64,000 nucleotides of DNA from Azorinus chamasolen. Its lineage: Eukaryota > Mollusca > Bivalvia > Cardiida > Solecurtidae. The notes beneath the pieces were generated by a model. That model did no database searches. It was not told the origin of the DNA and saw only the letters and a list, made by a program, of their open reading frames with translations. The translations under genes and the position numbers were made by a program. Every line of letters begins with the position of its first letter. The stretch's first letter is position 1. Positions 32,450 to 43,564 of this stretch are shown here, piece by piece. Location: the NCBI GenBank assembly GCA_963576725.1, contig OY755252.1, forward strand, positions 48,424,840 through 48,488,839, in the 5' to 3' direction.

Positions 32450-33092
32450 TACTGCAGATTAATTTGGTTGTGGCAGAAACTGTAGAATCATATCCATATT
32501 ATTTATTATATAAGCAAACAGAGCAAACCTTAATAAAATAGCTCCTATAGGAGCCATCTGAACAAAGTCATCCTGTTTGAAAAGTTGCCAAAAGGTGTCT
32601 ATGAAGTAAAGGATTAACCCTTTTCTCCCAGAATTTTCATGTAAGAAATAATGTCTTCATGAATATTAATTCGATGAACATTTATGACAAATGAAACACA
32701 GGAATTTTTATATAACTCTTTATTCTATAAATATACCTTTTAATACCTTTGCAAATAAAGTAGACCTAAAGGAGCCGTCTGATCAGAACCTACACTGTTT
32801 GCTTTGATGCCATGGCCAAACTTTTCTTTAATTATATGTCAATGTTAAAGTTTATATTCATATTGATATTCATATTGCCATTTCTGGCATGAATATTCAG
32901 TGTAAAAGGTTAAATAGTTACAACTAGTGACAAAGGTTGTCTGTCTGATTTGGCTCAGACATAAACTGTAAAATCAAATCTATATTATACCATAAGCAAA
33001 CAGAACAGACCCTGATCAAACAGCTCCTATAGGAGCTGTCTGATCTGGGTCTACTCTGTTTGCAAATGCTTTTATATGAGGGAAAGGGTTAA
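32450..33092. mobile_element. Foldback MITE family A, several copies
   Basis: Cores at 32520-32585, 32750-32812 and 32995-33063. The last has the near-perfect palindrome CAAACAGCTCCTATAGGAG, CTGTCTGATC and ends GAGGGAAAGGGTTAA. Confidence 0.7.
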
Positions 33093-33099
33093 GTGGCCT

Positions 33100-33285
33100 T
33101 ATATTGATACAATAATCTTAAAAAAGAGGTGGTTGCTTCATACAGGATTAAGGTAATGCAGAAGGCTTCAATTATGAAAGTTCCTATAGGAGCTTTCTAC
33201 ATTACTTTTGACCTGCATTAAGCTACCACCTGCCTGACAGACATGATTAGACACTTATTTATGGTGGCTTACTGTAATTACGGTA
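33100..33285. mobile_element. Foldback MITE family D relative
   Basis: GGTGGTTGCTTCATACAGG ... GAAAGTTCCTATAGGAGC, TTTCTACATTACTTTTGACC, ending near GGCTTACTGTAA. Confidence 0.65.
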
Positions 33286-33289
33286 TGCC

Positions 33290-33450
33290 TAGGAGAGGAC
33301 ATTGGCAATCTCTAGCAGATCGGAGAGAGAACATTGGCAATCTCTAGCAGATCAGAGAGAGGACATTGGCAATCTCTAGCAGATCGGAGAGAGAACATTG
33401 GCAATCTCTAGCAGATCGGAGAGAGGACATTGGCAATCTCTAGCAGATCA
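33290..33450 (+). repeat. Minisatellite, 32-bp unit, 5 copies
   Basis: Unit GGAGAGAGGACATTGGCAAT then CTCTAGCAGATC. Confidence 0.9.
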
Positions 33451-33561
33451 GACTCTCTTGTGTCAAATCACAGAATAGTTTTCTGAATAAATCTACCTTA
33501 TGTCCCCTAGTGTTACATCAAGGAAAACATCACAAAAGTCCTTCAAAATGAAATATAGATA

Positions 33562-33863
33562 GAGTTGAACTCCCATATCTCAAACTCACATAACTCGAAC
33601 TTCGGGGTAAGTCGAACAAAAACCTCAGGCTTTCAAATGTTACAATACAGAATTGCTCTAAAATGCATCGCTACAGATATCTAGAAACGCATACGACAGC
33701 TTAATACAGGTCTAAAGTAATGCTCCCACAGGAGCTTTAAACATTACTTGTATTAAGTTGTGAACTCGAGAAATTGTTCAGATTACAAAGCAGGTAACTC
33801 GAACCTCTGTTATCTGGAACTTATTTGTAGTCCCTTGAAGTTCAAGATATCGAAGTTCAACTG
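33562..33863. mobile_element. TA-flanked MITE (TIR like CAGTTGAACTTCGATATC)
   Basis: Left GAGTTGAACTCCCATATCTC and right GATATCGAAGTTCAACTG are inverted, TA on both sides; pogo/Tigger-type ends. Ends about 125 bp before an exon. Confidence 0.7.
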
Positions 33864-33987
33864 TAAAAGCATCATTGGGACAAGTTCCAGATGGGTTAAC
33901 AATTGATAGCAGACATCACCCATACATAGTTGCAATCCGACTTCACCCATACATAGAGTTTCAGGTTGATGCATATTTATATTTCAG

Positions 33988-34155
33988 ATAAAATCAAAGT
34001 TCTATTTGGTCCAAATGAAACATACTATGTGGAGCCTGGGATGTTCTTAAATATTGGTGTTGATGCTACAACGGACAAATTATACCAGAACCAGATGAAG
34101 TTTGTCTGGTACATGTATAATGAACAGGAAGATGAAAACGGAGACGTGAAAACAG
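33988..34155 (+). CDS. Exon: first half of a Cys-less Ig-like domain
   Basis: Acceptor TTATATTTCAG, 168 bp, phase 1 in and out, donor GTTTGT (weaker than the others). The translation reads DKIKVLFGPNETYYVEPG, then FLNIGVDATTD, then MKFVWYMYNEQ. The strand A-C pattern and core Trp of an Ig domain are present, but the position of the first cysteine (in LNIGVDA) is not Cys. One N-glycosylation site (NET). The exon ends just after strand C, the same place as the break in the upstream Ig domain, which suggests a conserved intron position. Confidence 0.75.
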
Positions 34156-34191
34156 GTTTGTAGTCAAACAGTTCTCCATTTACAGAGCTAC

Positions 34192-34360
34192 AGATAAGGG
34201 TGCGTACACAAATACTAAAATCGTCATTTCTTCACCAAACCCTACACTGTGACCACTCTTTAAAATCGTCTCTATGAGACGATTCTAAAGGTCACATTAT
34301 AGGGTTTGGTGGAGAAATAAAGGAGCTATTGTTAAAAATGTTTAAATTTACGCATCTTAT
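34192..34360. mobile_element. Foldback MITE family C
   Basis: TTCTTCACCAAACCCTACAC ... TTATAGGGTTTGGTGGAG around CGTCTCTATGAGACGATTC; begins about 36 bp after an exon donor. Confidence 0.7.
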
Positions 34361-34434
34361 CTGGACCTCTGTATTTAGCTGGTGGATGCAGTATGGAAGG
34401 GATGTGATTTCTCCTCTTTGAAGTTGTTTTCAGA

Positions 34435-34634
34435 TTAACCCATTACCTCATATACTATTTTTAGACCAAACCTCTTTGAATAAATCTACCGAAAAGGAGC
34501 ATTTACTAAAGAAAAGAAAAAATTTGGAATTGTGTAGTTTTGAAACCATTGTGATAAATAGCGCATTTGCTCCTATTTCAAAAAGTGACTTCTGCAGAGG
34601 CATCAAAAGGCGTGAATATGAGGGAATGGGTTAA
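34435..34634. mobile_element. Foldback MITE family B
   Basis: TTAACCCATTACCTCATA ... GAGGGAATGGGTTAA; the second arm around the core is shortened. Confidence 0.75.
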
Positions 34635-34768
34635 ACCTGTCTTACCCTTTCCTTGTTGAATATTCATATAAGAAGTAATGACACCATGAACAGTTATTAG
34701 GTGAATTTTTATGATGAGAGGATTGCTTGATACCGGTAGAAACTGTAGTCAGATCTGTTAGAATTTCT

Positions 34769-35027
34769 TAACCCATTCCCTCATAGGCTATTTTTAGATC
34801 CAACCACTTTGAATGAATCTTCCGAAATGGAGCATTAAGTAGAGAAAAGGCATATTTTAAAACTTTGTAGGTTGAAACCATTGTTATCAATAGAGCATTT
34901 GATCCTATAGGAGGGAGAGGGTTGATGTATGGTGCTCCTATAGGAACAAATACTCTATTGATCACAATGGTTTCAACAGGTGACTTTTAGAGGCACAGAA
35001 AGGCGTATTTATGGAGGAAAGGGTTAA
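34769..35027. mobile_element. Foldback MITE family B
   Basis: TTAACCCATTCCCTCATAGG ... GGAGGAAAGGGTTAA, with ACAAATACTCTATTGATCAC inverted to the left arm. Confidence 0.75.
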
Positions 35028-35160
35028 GCAAACAGAGCCTTGATTAGACAGCTCCTATAGAAGCTGTTTGATCTGGGTCTTCTCTGTTTGCAAATGCATG
35101 AAAAAGTGTTTATATGAGGGAAAGGGTTAACACTTTACTCATTGAATATTCATGTGAGAA
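35028..35160. mobile_element. Foldback MITE family A, partial
   Basis: AAGCAAACAGAGCCTTGATT ... TCTCTGTTTGCAAATGC, GAGGGAAAGGGTTAAC. Confidence 0.6.
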
Positions 35161-35168
35161 ATAATGTA

Positions 35169-35627
35169 CCTGTGTTCTAGTACACCCTACCAACAATATG
35201 TGAAACTATCCTTTACCTACGCTCTACCTTTAACCTGTGTTCTAGTACACCCTACCAACAATATGTGAAACTATCCTTTACCTACGCTCTACCTTTAACC
35301 TGTGTTCTAGTACACCCTACCAACAATATGTGAAACTATCCTTTACCTACGCTCTACCTTTAACCTGTGTTCTAGTACACCCTACCAACAATATGTGAAA
35401 CTATCCTTTACCTACGCTCTACCTTTAACCTGTGTTCTAGTACACCCTACCAACAATATGTGAAACTATCCTTTACCTACGCTCTGCCTTTAACCTGTGT
35501 TCTAGTACACCCTACCAACAATATGTGAAACTATCCTTTACCTACGCTCTGCCTTTAACCTGTGTTCTAGTACACCCTACCAACAATATGTGAAACTATC
35601 CTTTACCTACGCTCTGCCTTTAACCAG
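35169..35627 (+). repeat. Minisatellite, 65-bp unit, 7 copies
   Basis: Unit CTGTGTTCTAGTACACCCTA, CCAACAATATGTGAAACTAT, CCTTTACCTACGCTCTACCT, TTAAC. Copies differ only at one A/G site, so the array is young. Confidence 0.95.
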
Positions 35628-35648
35628 TGTAATTGTCATTTACCTCCT

Positions 35649-35878
35649 TTAACTCATTACCTCATAGGCTATTTTTAGGTACAACCTCTTTGAATAAATC
35701 TACAGAAAAGGAGCATTAACAAGAGAAAAGGATTTTTTTTTAGAATTTTGTGGTTTGAAACCATTGTGATAAATAGAGCATTTGCTCCTATTGGAGCAAA
35801 AAAATTTAATGCTCTATTTATCACAATGGTTTCACAAAGTGACTGTTACAGAGTCGTCAATATGAGGGAATTGATTAA
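35649..35878. mobile_element. Foldback MITE family B
   Basis: TTAACTCATTACCTCATAGG ... GAGGGAATTGATTAA; core ATTTGCTCCTATTGGAGC. Confidence 0.75.
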
Positions 35879-36094
35879 CGTGTGTAACTATCATTTACCT
35901 CCACCTAAAACCCTTGGTGAGCCATCTGATAAGGGCTTGCCATTTCCTTATGCAGTAATACAAATCAGATTCTATAGTTTCTGTTATGGCCAAAAATGTT
36001 CTGGTAAAAATTAATATTCATTCAGTCAAACTTTGGTTAATCAAAAAAGATTCATTTGTAAACATGATATCACCTGGAATTAATTGACCATCAT

Positions 36095-36977
36095 TTTGAT
36101 TAACTCTTAACTGTATGAATATTTATGTCAGAAATAATGATATCATGAATATTAATTAGATTGTTTTTATATATGCTCTATTCCTGGCGATTCGTGTTCC
36201 TTAAAGTTTAAATTATATTATGTGTATGACAGTTGTGCAGTCAAAGTCTTTTTTAGTTGTATAGTAATATTTTAAAACATTTATTCATCTTGAAATAATA
36301 AATTTTCAGAAGAAAATCATCAAAAATGTAAATTTTACTTGCTAAATAGATCGAGTCGGCTGCTAAGAAATTTTGACCTACTTCCTATTGATTCATGCTC
36401 TCTAATTGGTCAGTATCAAAACAAAAAATTCCGGGCAAGAAAATTCATGTTGCGGGATTTTTTGCGGGACCAAATTCAGTCAGATAAAAATTTGTAACAA
36501 TGATTATTTTGAAATTTATGATTAAACAGCGCAATTGAAGAAAACTAAATATGGCCATTGCTGACGTAATGGCGTTTTCCAAAATGGTGGACAAATAGCA
36601 TCCAATTTAATGTTTTGATAAATGGCCCCATAAAGGTCCATGAAAGGGTCTACAGAAAGGTCCATATATTAACGAACCATTTCCATAGAGGATATTGACA
36701 AAAACTAGGTCACGGAAATAAACTCTGTGCTGAGAAAACTACGTGATTACACAATGCACGAATCGACAGGGTAACACGAATCCATAGGAATTCACGATAA
36801 TGGAAAATGAACAAATTAACATTTGGCAATGACAGAAACTGTAGAACCATATCTATATTATTTCATAAGCAAACAGAGCAGACCCTGATCAGATGGCCAC
36901 AACAGGGGCCATCTGATCAGGGTCTACCCTGCTTGCAAAGGTATAGATAGCTGTATGTATGGAGTCAAGGGTTAAAA
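36095..36977. mobile_element. Foldback MITE family A interrupted by a second element
   Basis: Left part TTAACTCTTAACTGTATGAA and right part with GGCAATGACAGAAACTG ... CAGATGGCCACAACAGGGGC are separated at about 36182-36800 by an element whose ends (ATTCCTGGCGATTCGTGTTC and ACACGAATCCATAGGAAT) are imperfect inverted repeats. Confidence 0.6.
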
Positions 36978-37009
36978 ATGTTCACAACTAATTTTGTTTT
37001 CTTGTTTTA

Positions 37010-37170
37010 TCATGCTGAGCTACAAATAAGATGCATGGTGACCGTAAATTAAAATATTTTCAAGTATAAATTCTTCGAGACGATTCTAAAGAGTGGTCAC
37101 AACATAAGGTATTTCGGAGAAATTATGATTTTAGTACTTGAGTATGTGCCGTTATCTGTAGCTCTGTTCA
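37010..37170. mobile_element. Foldback MITE family C, diverged
   Basis: CGAGACGATTCTAAAGAGTG, GTCACAACATAAGG, GGAGAAATTATGATTTTAG; left arm decayed. Confidence 0.5.
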
Positions 37171-38350
37171 TGAGGAAATGCTTCATTCTGATCAAGTTAT
37201 AGTTTTAGCCTGAATTTCTCACAATTGGTCTCAAATCAAAATGCCTACTATAGCAGAGCTTATTTTGACAAGAGTAATCTCGAGAAGGATCCAGTAATGG
37301 GGCTATACCAGTCCTAAAGCGTCTGTCATACCTTGCTGGATAGCGTAAACGGACGTCACACGGATAAAAATATTGCCGCAGATAGTTATCCAGTGATGAA
37401 AGTCGTCGCTACTGCTGCTCAAGGTTCTTGCGATTGGTATATAAAAAGTACAATAACTGCACGATTACCGGACATGTACAGGAAAATTAATGATAAATTA
37501 ACGGACATCACTGTACGATTAACAGACAAGTTCCAGGTAAATCTTATGTGCAACCGTTCACTGCAACGCAGTGTTCTCCCCAGGCCCTTGTCGCGTGCGA
37601 CATGCTTTAATTCCCGGAGGCCAATATGCGACCTGCCATAATTTCACCGACATCCTTTAATCCCCGCTGCGACAGGCCTAATAAAAATCTACACTGCACT
37701 CAGTCAATACGCAATCGGCTGCCGAAGATTAAAAGAAGAACGTGTTACATCCATTAGGGGATCACCCATTTTCAGAATATATGTACTTCACAACAGCAGG
37801 TGTTAAGTGCTTGTGTGGCGGCCGTAAAAAGTCGCCCCGTACTTCATTCTCAGTGTTGTTATATTTTCTGTCCTTCGGGATCATAAGTTTTAATGTTATT
37901 AGTTTTGAAAATTGAATACTGCTTAAGCCGGTGCTAGGGGGCGTGAGTAGTGTTGCACTTTTAATTACTACTCATGAACAGACTCAATAAAACCGAGTCT
38001 GCGGTTTTCTCTTTTTGCATTTCTTCTTTTGCTTTCGAGGGATCACCCATTTTCAGAATATATTTAACCAATCAGGGAAATTCCCCTTGCCATGTAATCT
38101 CAGTCTGGTTCCGATTTCTGCTGCACCGGTACGTGTAACCGAATATGCTTATTCGGGAACCAGTCGTGTCAAAAATATCAAAATGGCTGCATTGTTTATA
38201 AGTTTCAAAGTGGGGACTTTCGATATAATAGAATCCACTTGTGGCACGTGTATTACTTAAATAAGGGGACTGGCATTTAAAGATAAGCAACGATGAGATT
38301 AAAGAACGACAAACAAGGCAATTAGTTGGATATTCTTTGTGATTATAACG
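37171..38350 (+). other. Decayed DNA transposon with an LTR-like insert
   Basis: ATTAACGGACATCACTGTA near 37498 resembles the TIR of the 46809 element. 38120-38340 matches its interior (ATTCGGGAACCAGTCGTGTC; GAACGACAAACAAGGCAATT). Between, 37756-37781 and 38038-38064 carry the same 25-bp direct repeat GGGATCACCCATTTTCAG... around 255 bp that ends with an AATAAA-containing, LTR-like stretch. The 102-codon ORF at 37333 has no known domain. Confidence 0.4.
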
Positions 38351-39560
38351 TGCTAATTGGGCCAGATCGGTCTTTTGTTAAAGGTAAGAAAAAAAATGCT
38401 CCTCCTACTGTGTTTGTTTCTCAGTTTGATAATTGGGTAATGAATGATTTCATGGTGTAACAAGTGTCCTATAATGATTCCGTCACTTTTTGTTATACGT
38501 TCAGTCTTTTAATACACAGTTTCAAATTGCAAAATGCTACAGATCGCATATTTTATTTGTTAAAGAAATGCAAATCAAGCAAATTTATCAATTTTCTAAT
38601 CGTAAGTTTAATATTATATTGCTATATCATAAATATAAACAGTATTTGGGTTACAATTTATAAATTTATTCCATTAGCTGATTTTTTCCTTCTCTTCTTT
38701 AGTTAGTCAATAATGTCAAACAAGTGTTCTTCTTTAAAAAAACAAAAAACATTATTTCCTGTATATGAAGACATTTTTAGTAATAGTGTGACCAGACATT
38801 TGCCTTATAAAGTAACACTCAGGAATGTGTGCAAGTCTGAATGGAAATAATTTCTGGAAAAATAAATTAGCCAATTTAGGTTCTTATAAAGATTTTAAAA
38901 CAGAAAGAGAAGGGTAAATAATATTCACTGTCTAAAAAAAAAAGATTGACATTTTCATTTCTTGTGTAATTTCAGCTTTTAAAATGGGAAGGAGATATCC
39001 TAGCCCGAGGTCATAAAATGGGAAGGCGATATCCTAGACTTAAGACAACTACTAGTACTACTACCCAATCCTACTTGTGATCCTACAAATTATCAAGAAT
39101 GAAAGTTATAAATGTAGACATAGAGTGGAAATTACCACTGAGTGACAACCATGCAGACTATGTTTACATGTAAAAGTTTAAAATCATAAGATCTGCCTGA
39201 TGAGACCCAAAGATGTTATGGACATAAATAATTCTCAGAAATAATAATAAAAAAACATGAATTGTTTTTATCTCTGGAACATAATATGAAAAGATTTTTT
39301 TTTTATCATTTATCAAGTTGCACTTTAGAAAGTGCTCTAATTTTCATTAGTGCGGCCCTACCATGTTGAAATGGTATGGATATGCATAGCTTGCTAATTA
39401 TAATATGGTTAGGTATATAAATGTTTGTGAAAAGGTACCGGTATTTATTAAACATAATTATCTAGACTTACCTGTCCAAAAGTCGAATCTACCTGGCAAA
39501 TCTCCTAAATCTACCTGACATGCTATAGCATTTTTTGCTTCATTTATTTGTCAGGTATAC
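38351..39560 (+). other. Intronic AT-rich sequence
   Basis: No coding sequence, hairpin or terminal repeat recognised apart from a short duplication AAAATGGGAAGG(A/C)GATATCC near 38985-39035. Relatively free of repeats. Confidence 0.45.
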
Positions 39561-39795
39561 ATAAATTTACATCATTTAGTAAGAACTTTTTAAAATCTCG
39601 CCGTTGGCGGCCGGAGGGGACACCCCTCCCGCACCCACCCCTCCCGCACCCACCCCAAGACGCAACATGCCTTCTGAAAATCCTGGGGAGAACCCTGAGT
39701 GCAACGCATGAGAAACTGACAAAGATGTCCTTCAAACTTTCGAGGTACGTTTTTGTACCAGTCATGTGACTGACAAAAAAGGTATAAATGAATAA

Positions 39796-39962
39796 ACAAG
39801 ATGTGTTTGTTAAACACTATGCCTCCCTCGATATAACATTTAACCCTGAAGGATGACTTTGACATGTCACCACTCAAACTGTGCAGCTTCATGAGATACA
39901 CATGCATACCAAATATCAAGTCTGTATCTCTACTGGTTCAAAAGTTATGGCCAAAGTTAAAG
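39796..39962 (-). mobile_element. Helentron-like element (TTTTTATGCCCCC type), 3' part, minus strand
   Basis: Reads on the minus strand as TTGATATTTGGTATGCATGT ... GAGGGAGGCATAGTGTTTAA ... CATCTTGTTT. Ends about 100 bp before an exon. Confidence 0.65.
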
Positions 39963-40066
39963 AGGAGTTAAATGATAGTTTAATGGGTTGTGTGTAGTAG
40001 GTATTTTCAGAATGAGATTATTCAGACCGTTCATGTCCCTGTATAAAAAAACATGTTTTCTTTTAG

Positions 40067-40300
40067 TGATGACAGACGTCGAGCAATTACCATCATTGGG
40101 TACATACTTCCTAAAGTCACAGTCAGGAAAGAACCTGACCGTCATTATACCAGATATCAGTGAAGAAGATTGGAACGAGAAAAAGTACAATAACTATGTT
40201 GCGATGACACGGAACCAGCTATACGCTTTGGTCATTTTGCATGACTACGAGTCGGTGACAATAAATTTCACTCTCTCTGGTATAGAGATCAAACCTCCAG
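40067..40300 (+). CDS. Exon: second half of a Cys-less Ig-like domain
   Basis: Acceptor TTTTCTTTTAG, 234 bp, phase 1 in and out, donor GTGAGT. It contains SGKNLTVIIPDISEEDW (strand E and the turn), KKYNNYVAMTRN where an Ig domain would normally carry its second cysteine, and VTINFTLSGIEIKPP. Asn or Tyr occupies the cysteine position, matching the missing cysteine in the preceding exon, so the disulfide was lost as a pair. Two N-glycosylation sites (NLT, NFT). It leads directly into the stalk and membrane exon. No FNIII motif is seen here. Confidence 0.78.
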
Positions 40301-40325
40301 GTGAGTGTATGTTGACACAGCTGTA

Positions 40326-40632
40326 GATAGAATAATACTTAACCCATTACTCAATATGCAGTTTTACGTCTTTGCAAACAGTTTAGACTCAGATCAGACA
40401 GCTCTTATAGGAAATGTAAGAGCTGTTTGATCAGGGTCTGCTCTTTGCTTATGCTCTTCTGCTCTGTTTGCATTTTTAGCCTTTGCAAAACCTGTAAAAT
40501 AGAGTCTATATCATTCGATATAGACTCTATTTTACAGGTTTTGCAAAGGCTAAAAATGCCCTTATTCATTGGTCACTAAAACAATTCTGTGAAAATCATT
40601 ATTTCTTGCTTGAATATTCATGAAGTAAAGGG
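40326..40632. mobile_element. Foldback MITE family A with a perfect 40-bp hairpin
   Basis: Family A core at 40372-40450, then a perfect inverted repeat at 40473-40556 (40-bp arms, loop ATTC), then GAATATTCATGAAGTAAAGG GTTAA end. Confidence 0.75.
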
Positions 40633-40644
40633 TTAAGAAATACA

Positions 40645-41271
40645 GTTAGAATACGTTTCTGTATTCCTGTGGGATGACAGTTAGAATACTTTTCTGTATT
40701 CCTCTGGGATGTTAGAATACTTTTCTGTATTCCTCTGGGATGACAGTTAGAATACTTTTCTGTATTCCTGTGGGATGACAGTTAGAATACTTTTCTGTAT
40801 TCCTCTGGGATGTTAGAATACTTTTCTGTATTCCTCTGGGATGACAGTTAGAATACTTTTCTGTATTCCTGTGGGATGACAGTTAGAATACTTTTCTGTA
40901 TTCCTCTGGGATGTTAGAATACTTTTCTGTATTCCTCTGGGATGACAGTTAGAATACTTTTCTGTATTCCTGTGGGATGACAGTTAGAATACTTTTCTGT
41001 ATTCCTGTGGGATGACAGAATACTTTTCTGTATTCCTCATGGATGACAGTTAGAATACTTTTCTGTATTCCTGTGGGATGACAGTTAGAATACTTTTCTG
41101 TATTCCTCATGGATGACAGAATACTTTCCTGTATTCCTGTGGGATGACAGTTAGAATACTTTTCTGTATTCCTCTGGGATGTTAGAATACTTTTCTGTAT
41201 TCCTCTGGGATGACAGAATACTTTTCTGTATTCAGTTAGAATACTTTTCTGTATTCCTCTGGGATGACAGT
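40645..41271 (+). repeat. Minisatellite, 26-35-bp units, about 19 copies
   Basis: Unit GACAGTTAGAATACTTTTCT then GTATTCCT(G/C)TGGGAT, with variants lacking GACAG or GTTA. Long and short units alternate in a partly regular pattern. Confidence 0.93.
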
Positions 41272-42326
41272 TTTTCAGTTAACATTCCGTTTTGATAATG
41301 CCCCAACAAGGTGGGAGGCATATAAACTTGCTTTTATCCATACATATATATGTATCCCACAAATCCTGTGTGTCCAACTCCTCACACACCAATGGGAGAC
41401 ATTTCTTGACTATCACAATTTTCAGTTGACATTCAATTTGAATATTGTATGAGGTAACTGTGAACTTGTGGTCCAAACTACTTGTACAGATTTGTAAACA
41501 TGGTCACTTTGAAGGGTAGACCTGCCCCTGGACTTGAGCTGTATGTGTTGCTGGCAAATAAAATTTGTGGAGTGAATTTCTTTTAAAGTTTTCAATATAA
41601 TTCAATGAAAGTTGATACACATGATCTGTGTGAAGTATAGATATCCATCACAAATACTTTGAGTACCTAACTCAGAGATGTTATCAGCCCTTGGATTTGT
41701 GATCAAGGCTGTCTTGTGGGGTATTCATCGCCTTTAGTGATAGCTCTAGTTCAGTCAACATTCAGTTTTGACTATCTTGGTTTTTAGTCCCCACTTGCCA
41801 ACATGGACGGACTATAGGTTTGCATCCATCTATCCATACTTCTGTCTGGATTTTAGTCTGGATGACATCTCCTCAACCACTTTGGTTATGGTTTCTAAAT
41901 TTCTTTTATGGGTGCATCTTGCGAAGGCAGGGTGTCACATACTACTTTGTTCGAAGGATATCTCCTTAACCGATTGTCTTGGTATTTCAAATATTCTTGC
42001 TTAGATGCATCTTCAGTAAGCAGTGTGTAACTAGTAACTAATTGATGTTTCGTCAACCTTTACCCTGACCTTGACCTCAATTTAAGTAAAAGTGTGCCAA
42101 TTTTGTCTGGATATTATCTCCTCAACCATTTTGGGTCACAGTTTCCAAACTTCTTGTGTGGATGCATCTTAGGTAGGCACAGTGTCACACACTACTTTGG
42201 ATGTCTCTCTGACCTTTACTCACCTACCCAACAGGGAAGTAAAATGTTGAAATATGTAACCAAGTCAGATCAGCAGCCCCCTTGACACTGAATAAACTGA
42301 TCTGACTATACACTATATGACAACCA
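41272..42326 (+). other. Helentron-like fragments
   Basis: 41690-41757 is a 3' end (GGGGTATTCATCGCCTTTAG, TGATAGCTCTAGTT). 41785-42225 begins TTTTTAGTCCCCACTTGCC ... GGACTATAGGTTTGC and has two core repeats with ATCTCCTCAACCA(C/T)TTTGG. No coding. Confidence 0.5.
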
Positions 42327-42555
42327 TTAACCCATTACCTCATAGACTATTTTTAGACCAAACCTCTGTAAATAAATCTACTGAAAAGGAGCATTGACTA
42401 GAGAAATGGAAAATGTTAGAATTGTGTATTATTGAAACCATTGTGATAAATAGAGCATTTGCTCCTATAGAACAAATGCTCTATTTATCACAATGGTTTC
42501 AAGAAGTGTCTATTATAGAGGCTTAGAAAGGCGTATTTATGGAGGAAAGGGTTAA
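42327..42555. mobile_element. Foldback MITE family B
   Basis: TTAACCCATTACCTCATAG ... GGAGGAAAGGGTTAA; arms AATAGAGCATTTGCTCCTAT and AACAAATGCTCTATT. Confidence 0.8.
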
Positions 42556-42623
42556 TAAATAGGTACACAGCATCACTCATACACTTGTGATATAAAAAAA
42601 TATTCCGTATTAGTTTACATTCA

Positions 42624-42873
42624 TTAACCCTTTCCCTGTTCTAGGTTTATTCCAAAGTTTGATACCTACTGAATATTCCTGGACAAAAAGATTACAAAGA
42701 AATATGGAAGGTGGAACATTGTAGACATTTTAGAAAGCAAAGAAATAGATCTATCAAATTCTATAAGCAAACAGAGTAGACCCTGATCAGATGGCTCCTC
42801 TAGGAGCCGTCTGATCTGGGTCTACTCTGTTTGCAAATGCGTGAAAACACGTTTATATGAAGGAAAGGGTTAA
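42624..42873. mobile_element. Foldback MITE family A
   Basis: TTAACCCTTTCCCTGTTC ... GAAGGAAAGGGTTAA; core GATGGCTCCTCTAGGAGCCG flanked by CAAACAGAGTAGACCCTGAT and its complement. Confidence 0.82.
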
Positions 42874-42931
42874 CTCAAGGTGATGACTGTAGAAATGCTA
42901 AGAGCAGTCCCTGATGGGAACAATGGATTTT

Positions 42932-43328
42932 TTATGCCCGCCTTTAGGCGACATAGGCATTAAGTTTTACCCTTGTCCGTCCGTACGTCCAATATTTTCG
43001 TCAAGGATTTCTTGGCTTGTGTAAGGTGGAATGATTTGATATTTGGTCTGAAGCATTATCATAGTGAGTTGTAATGTGTCTCCCCTTTTTCAAGTCTGTC
43101 GTCCATCTACTTCCTGTTTGCTGACACTTTGATTGAATTTTGGTGATTGTTTAATGACAAAAAAATTCATCAAAGATTTCTTAGCTAGTGTAAGCTGCAA
43201 TGATTTGATATTTGGTCTGAAGCATAATCATAGTGACATATACCGTGTCTCCCCTTTTCAGGTCTGTCATTCATCTACTTCCTGTTTGCCGGCGGGGGCA
43301 TCCGTGTCCCATGGACAAATTTTCTTTT
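42932..43328 (+). mobile_element. Short hairpin-ended element (TTTTTATGCCC type), longer copy
   Basis: TTTTTTATGCCCGCCTTTAG ... GGCGGGGGCATCCGTGTCCC, ATGGACAAATTTTC. Two internal repeats with TGATTTGATATTTGGTCTGA. Same family as 154-372. Confidence 0.65.
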
Positions 43329-43359
43329 ATTTGACAATACTTCAGTGATCCATGAAGGG

Positions 43360-43530
43360 TGCATAAATTGAGTTATTTTCAAGAATACTCCTGTATTTCT
43401 CCACCAAACCCTATGTTGTGACCACTCTTTAGTATCACCTCAAAGAGACGATTCTAAACAGTGGCCACAACATAGGATTTGGTGGAGAAATAATGATTTT
43501 GTATTTGAGTATGCACATTTATCTGTTGCT
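43360..43530. mobile_element. Foldback MITE family C
   Basis: TTTCTCCACCAAACCCTATG ... ACATAGGATTTGGTGGAG; ends about 35 bp before the transmembrane exon. Confidence 0.72.
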
Positions 43531-43564
43531 TTGATACATGCTTGTTATTGTTTTGTTTTTTCAG

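Noticed and set aside
37333..37641. 102-codon frame
   Set aside because: No recognisable domain; contains TIR-like ATTAACGGACATCACTGTA sequence of a decayed transposon.
39544..39919. Minus-strand frames (73 and 109 codons)
   Set aside because: Cover a GC-rich CCCTCCCGCACCCACCCC repeat and the inverted Helentron-like fragment; no protein features.
40645..41271. CRISPR-like regular array
   Set aside because: Units abut without spacers and vary in length; a eukaryotic minisatellite.
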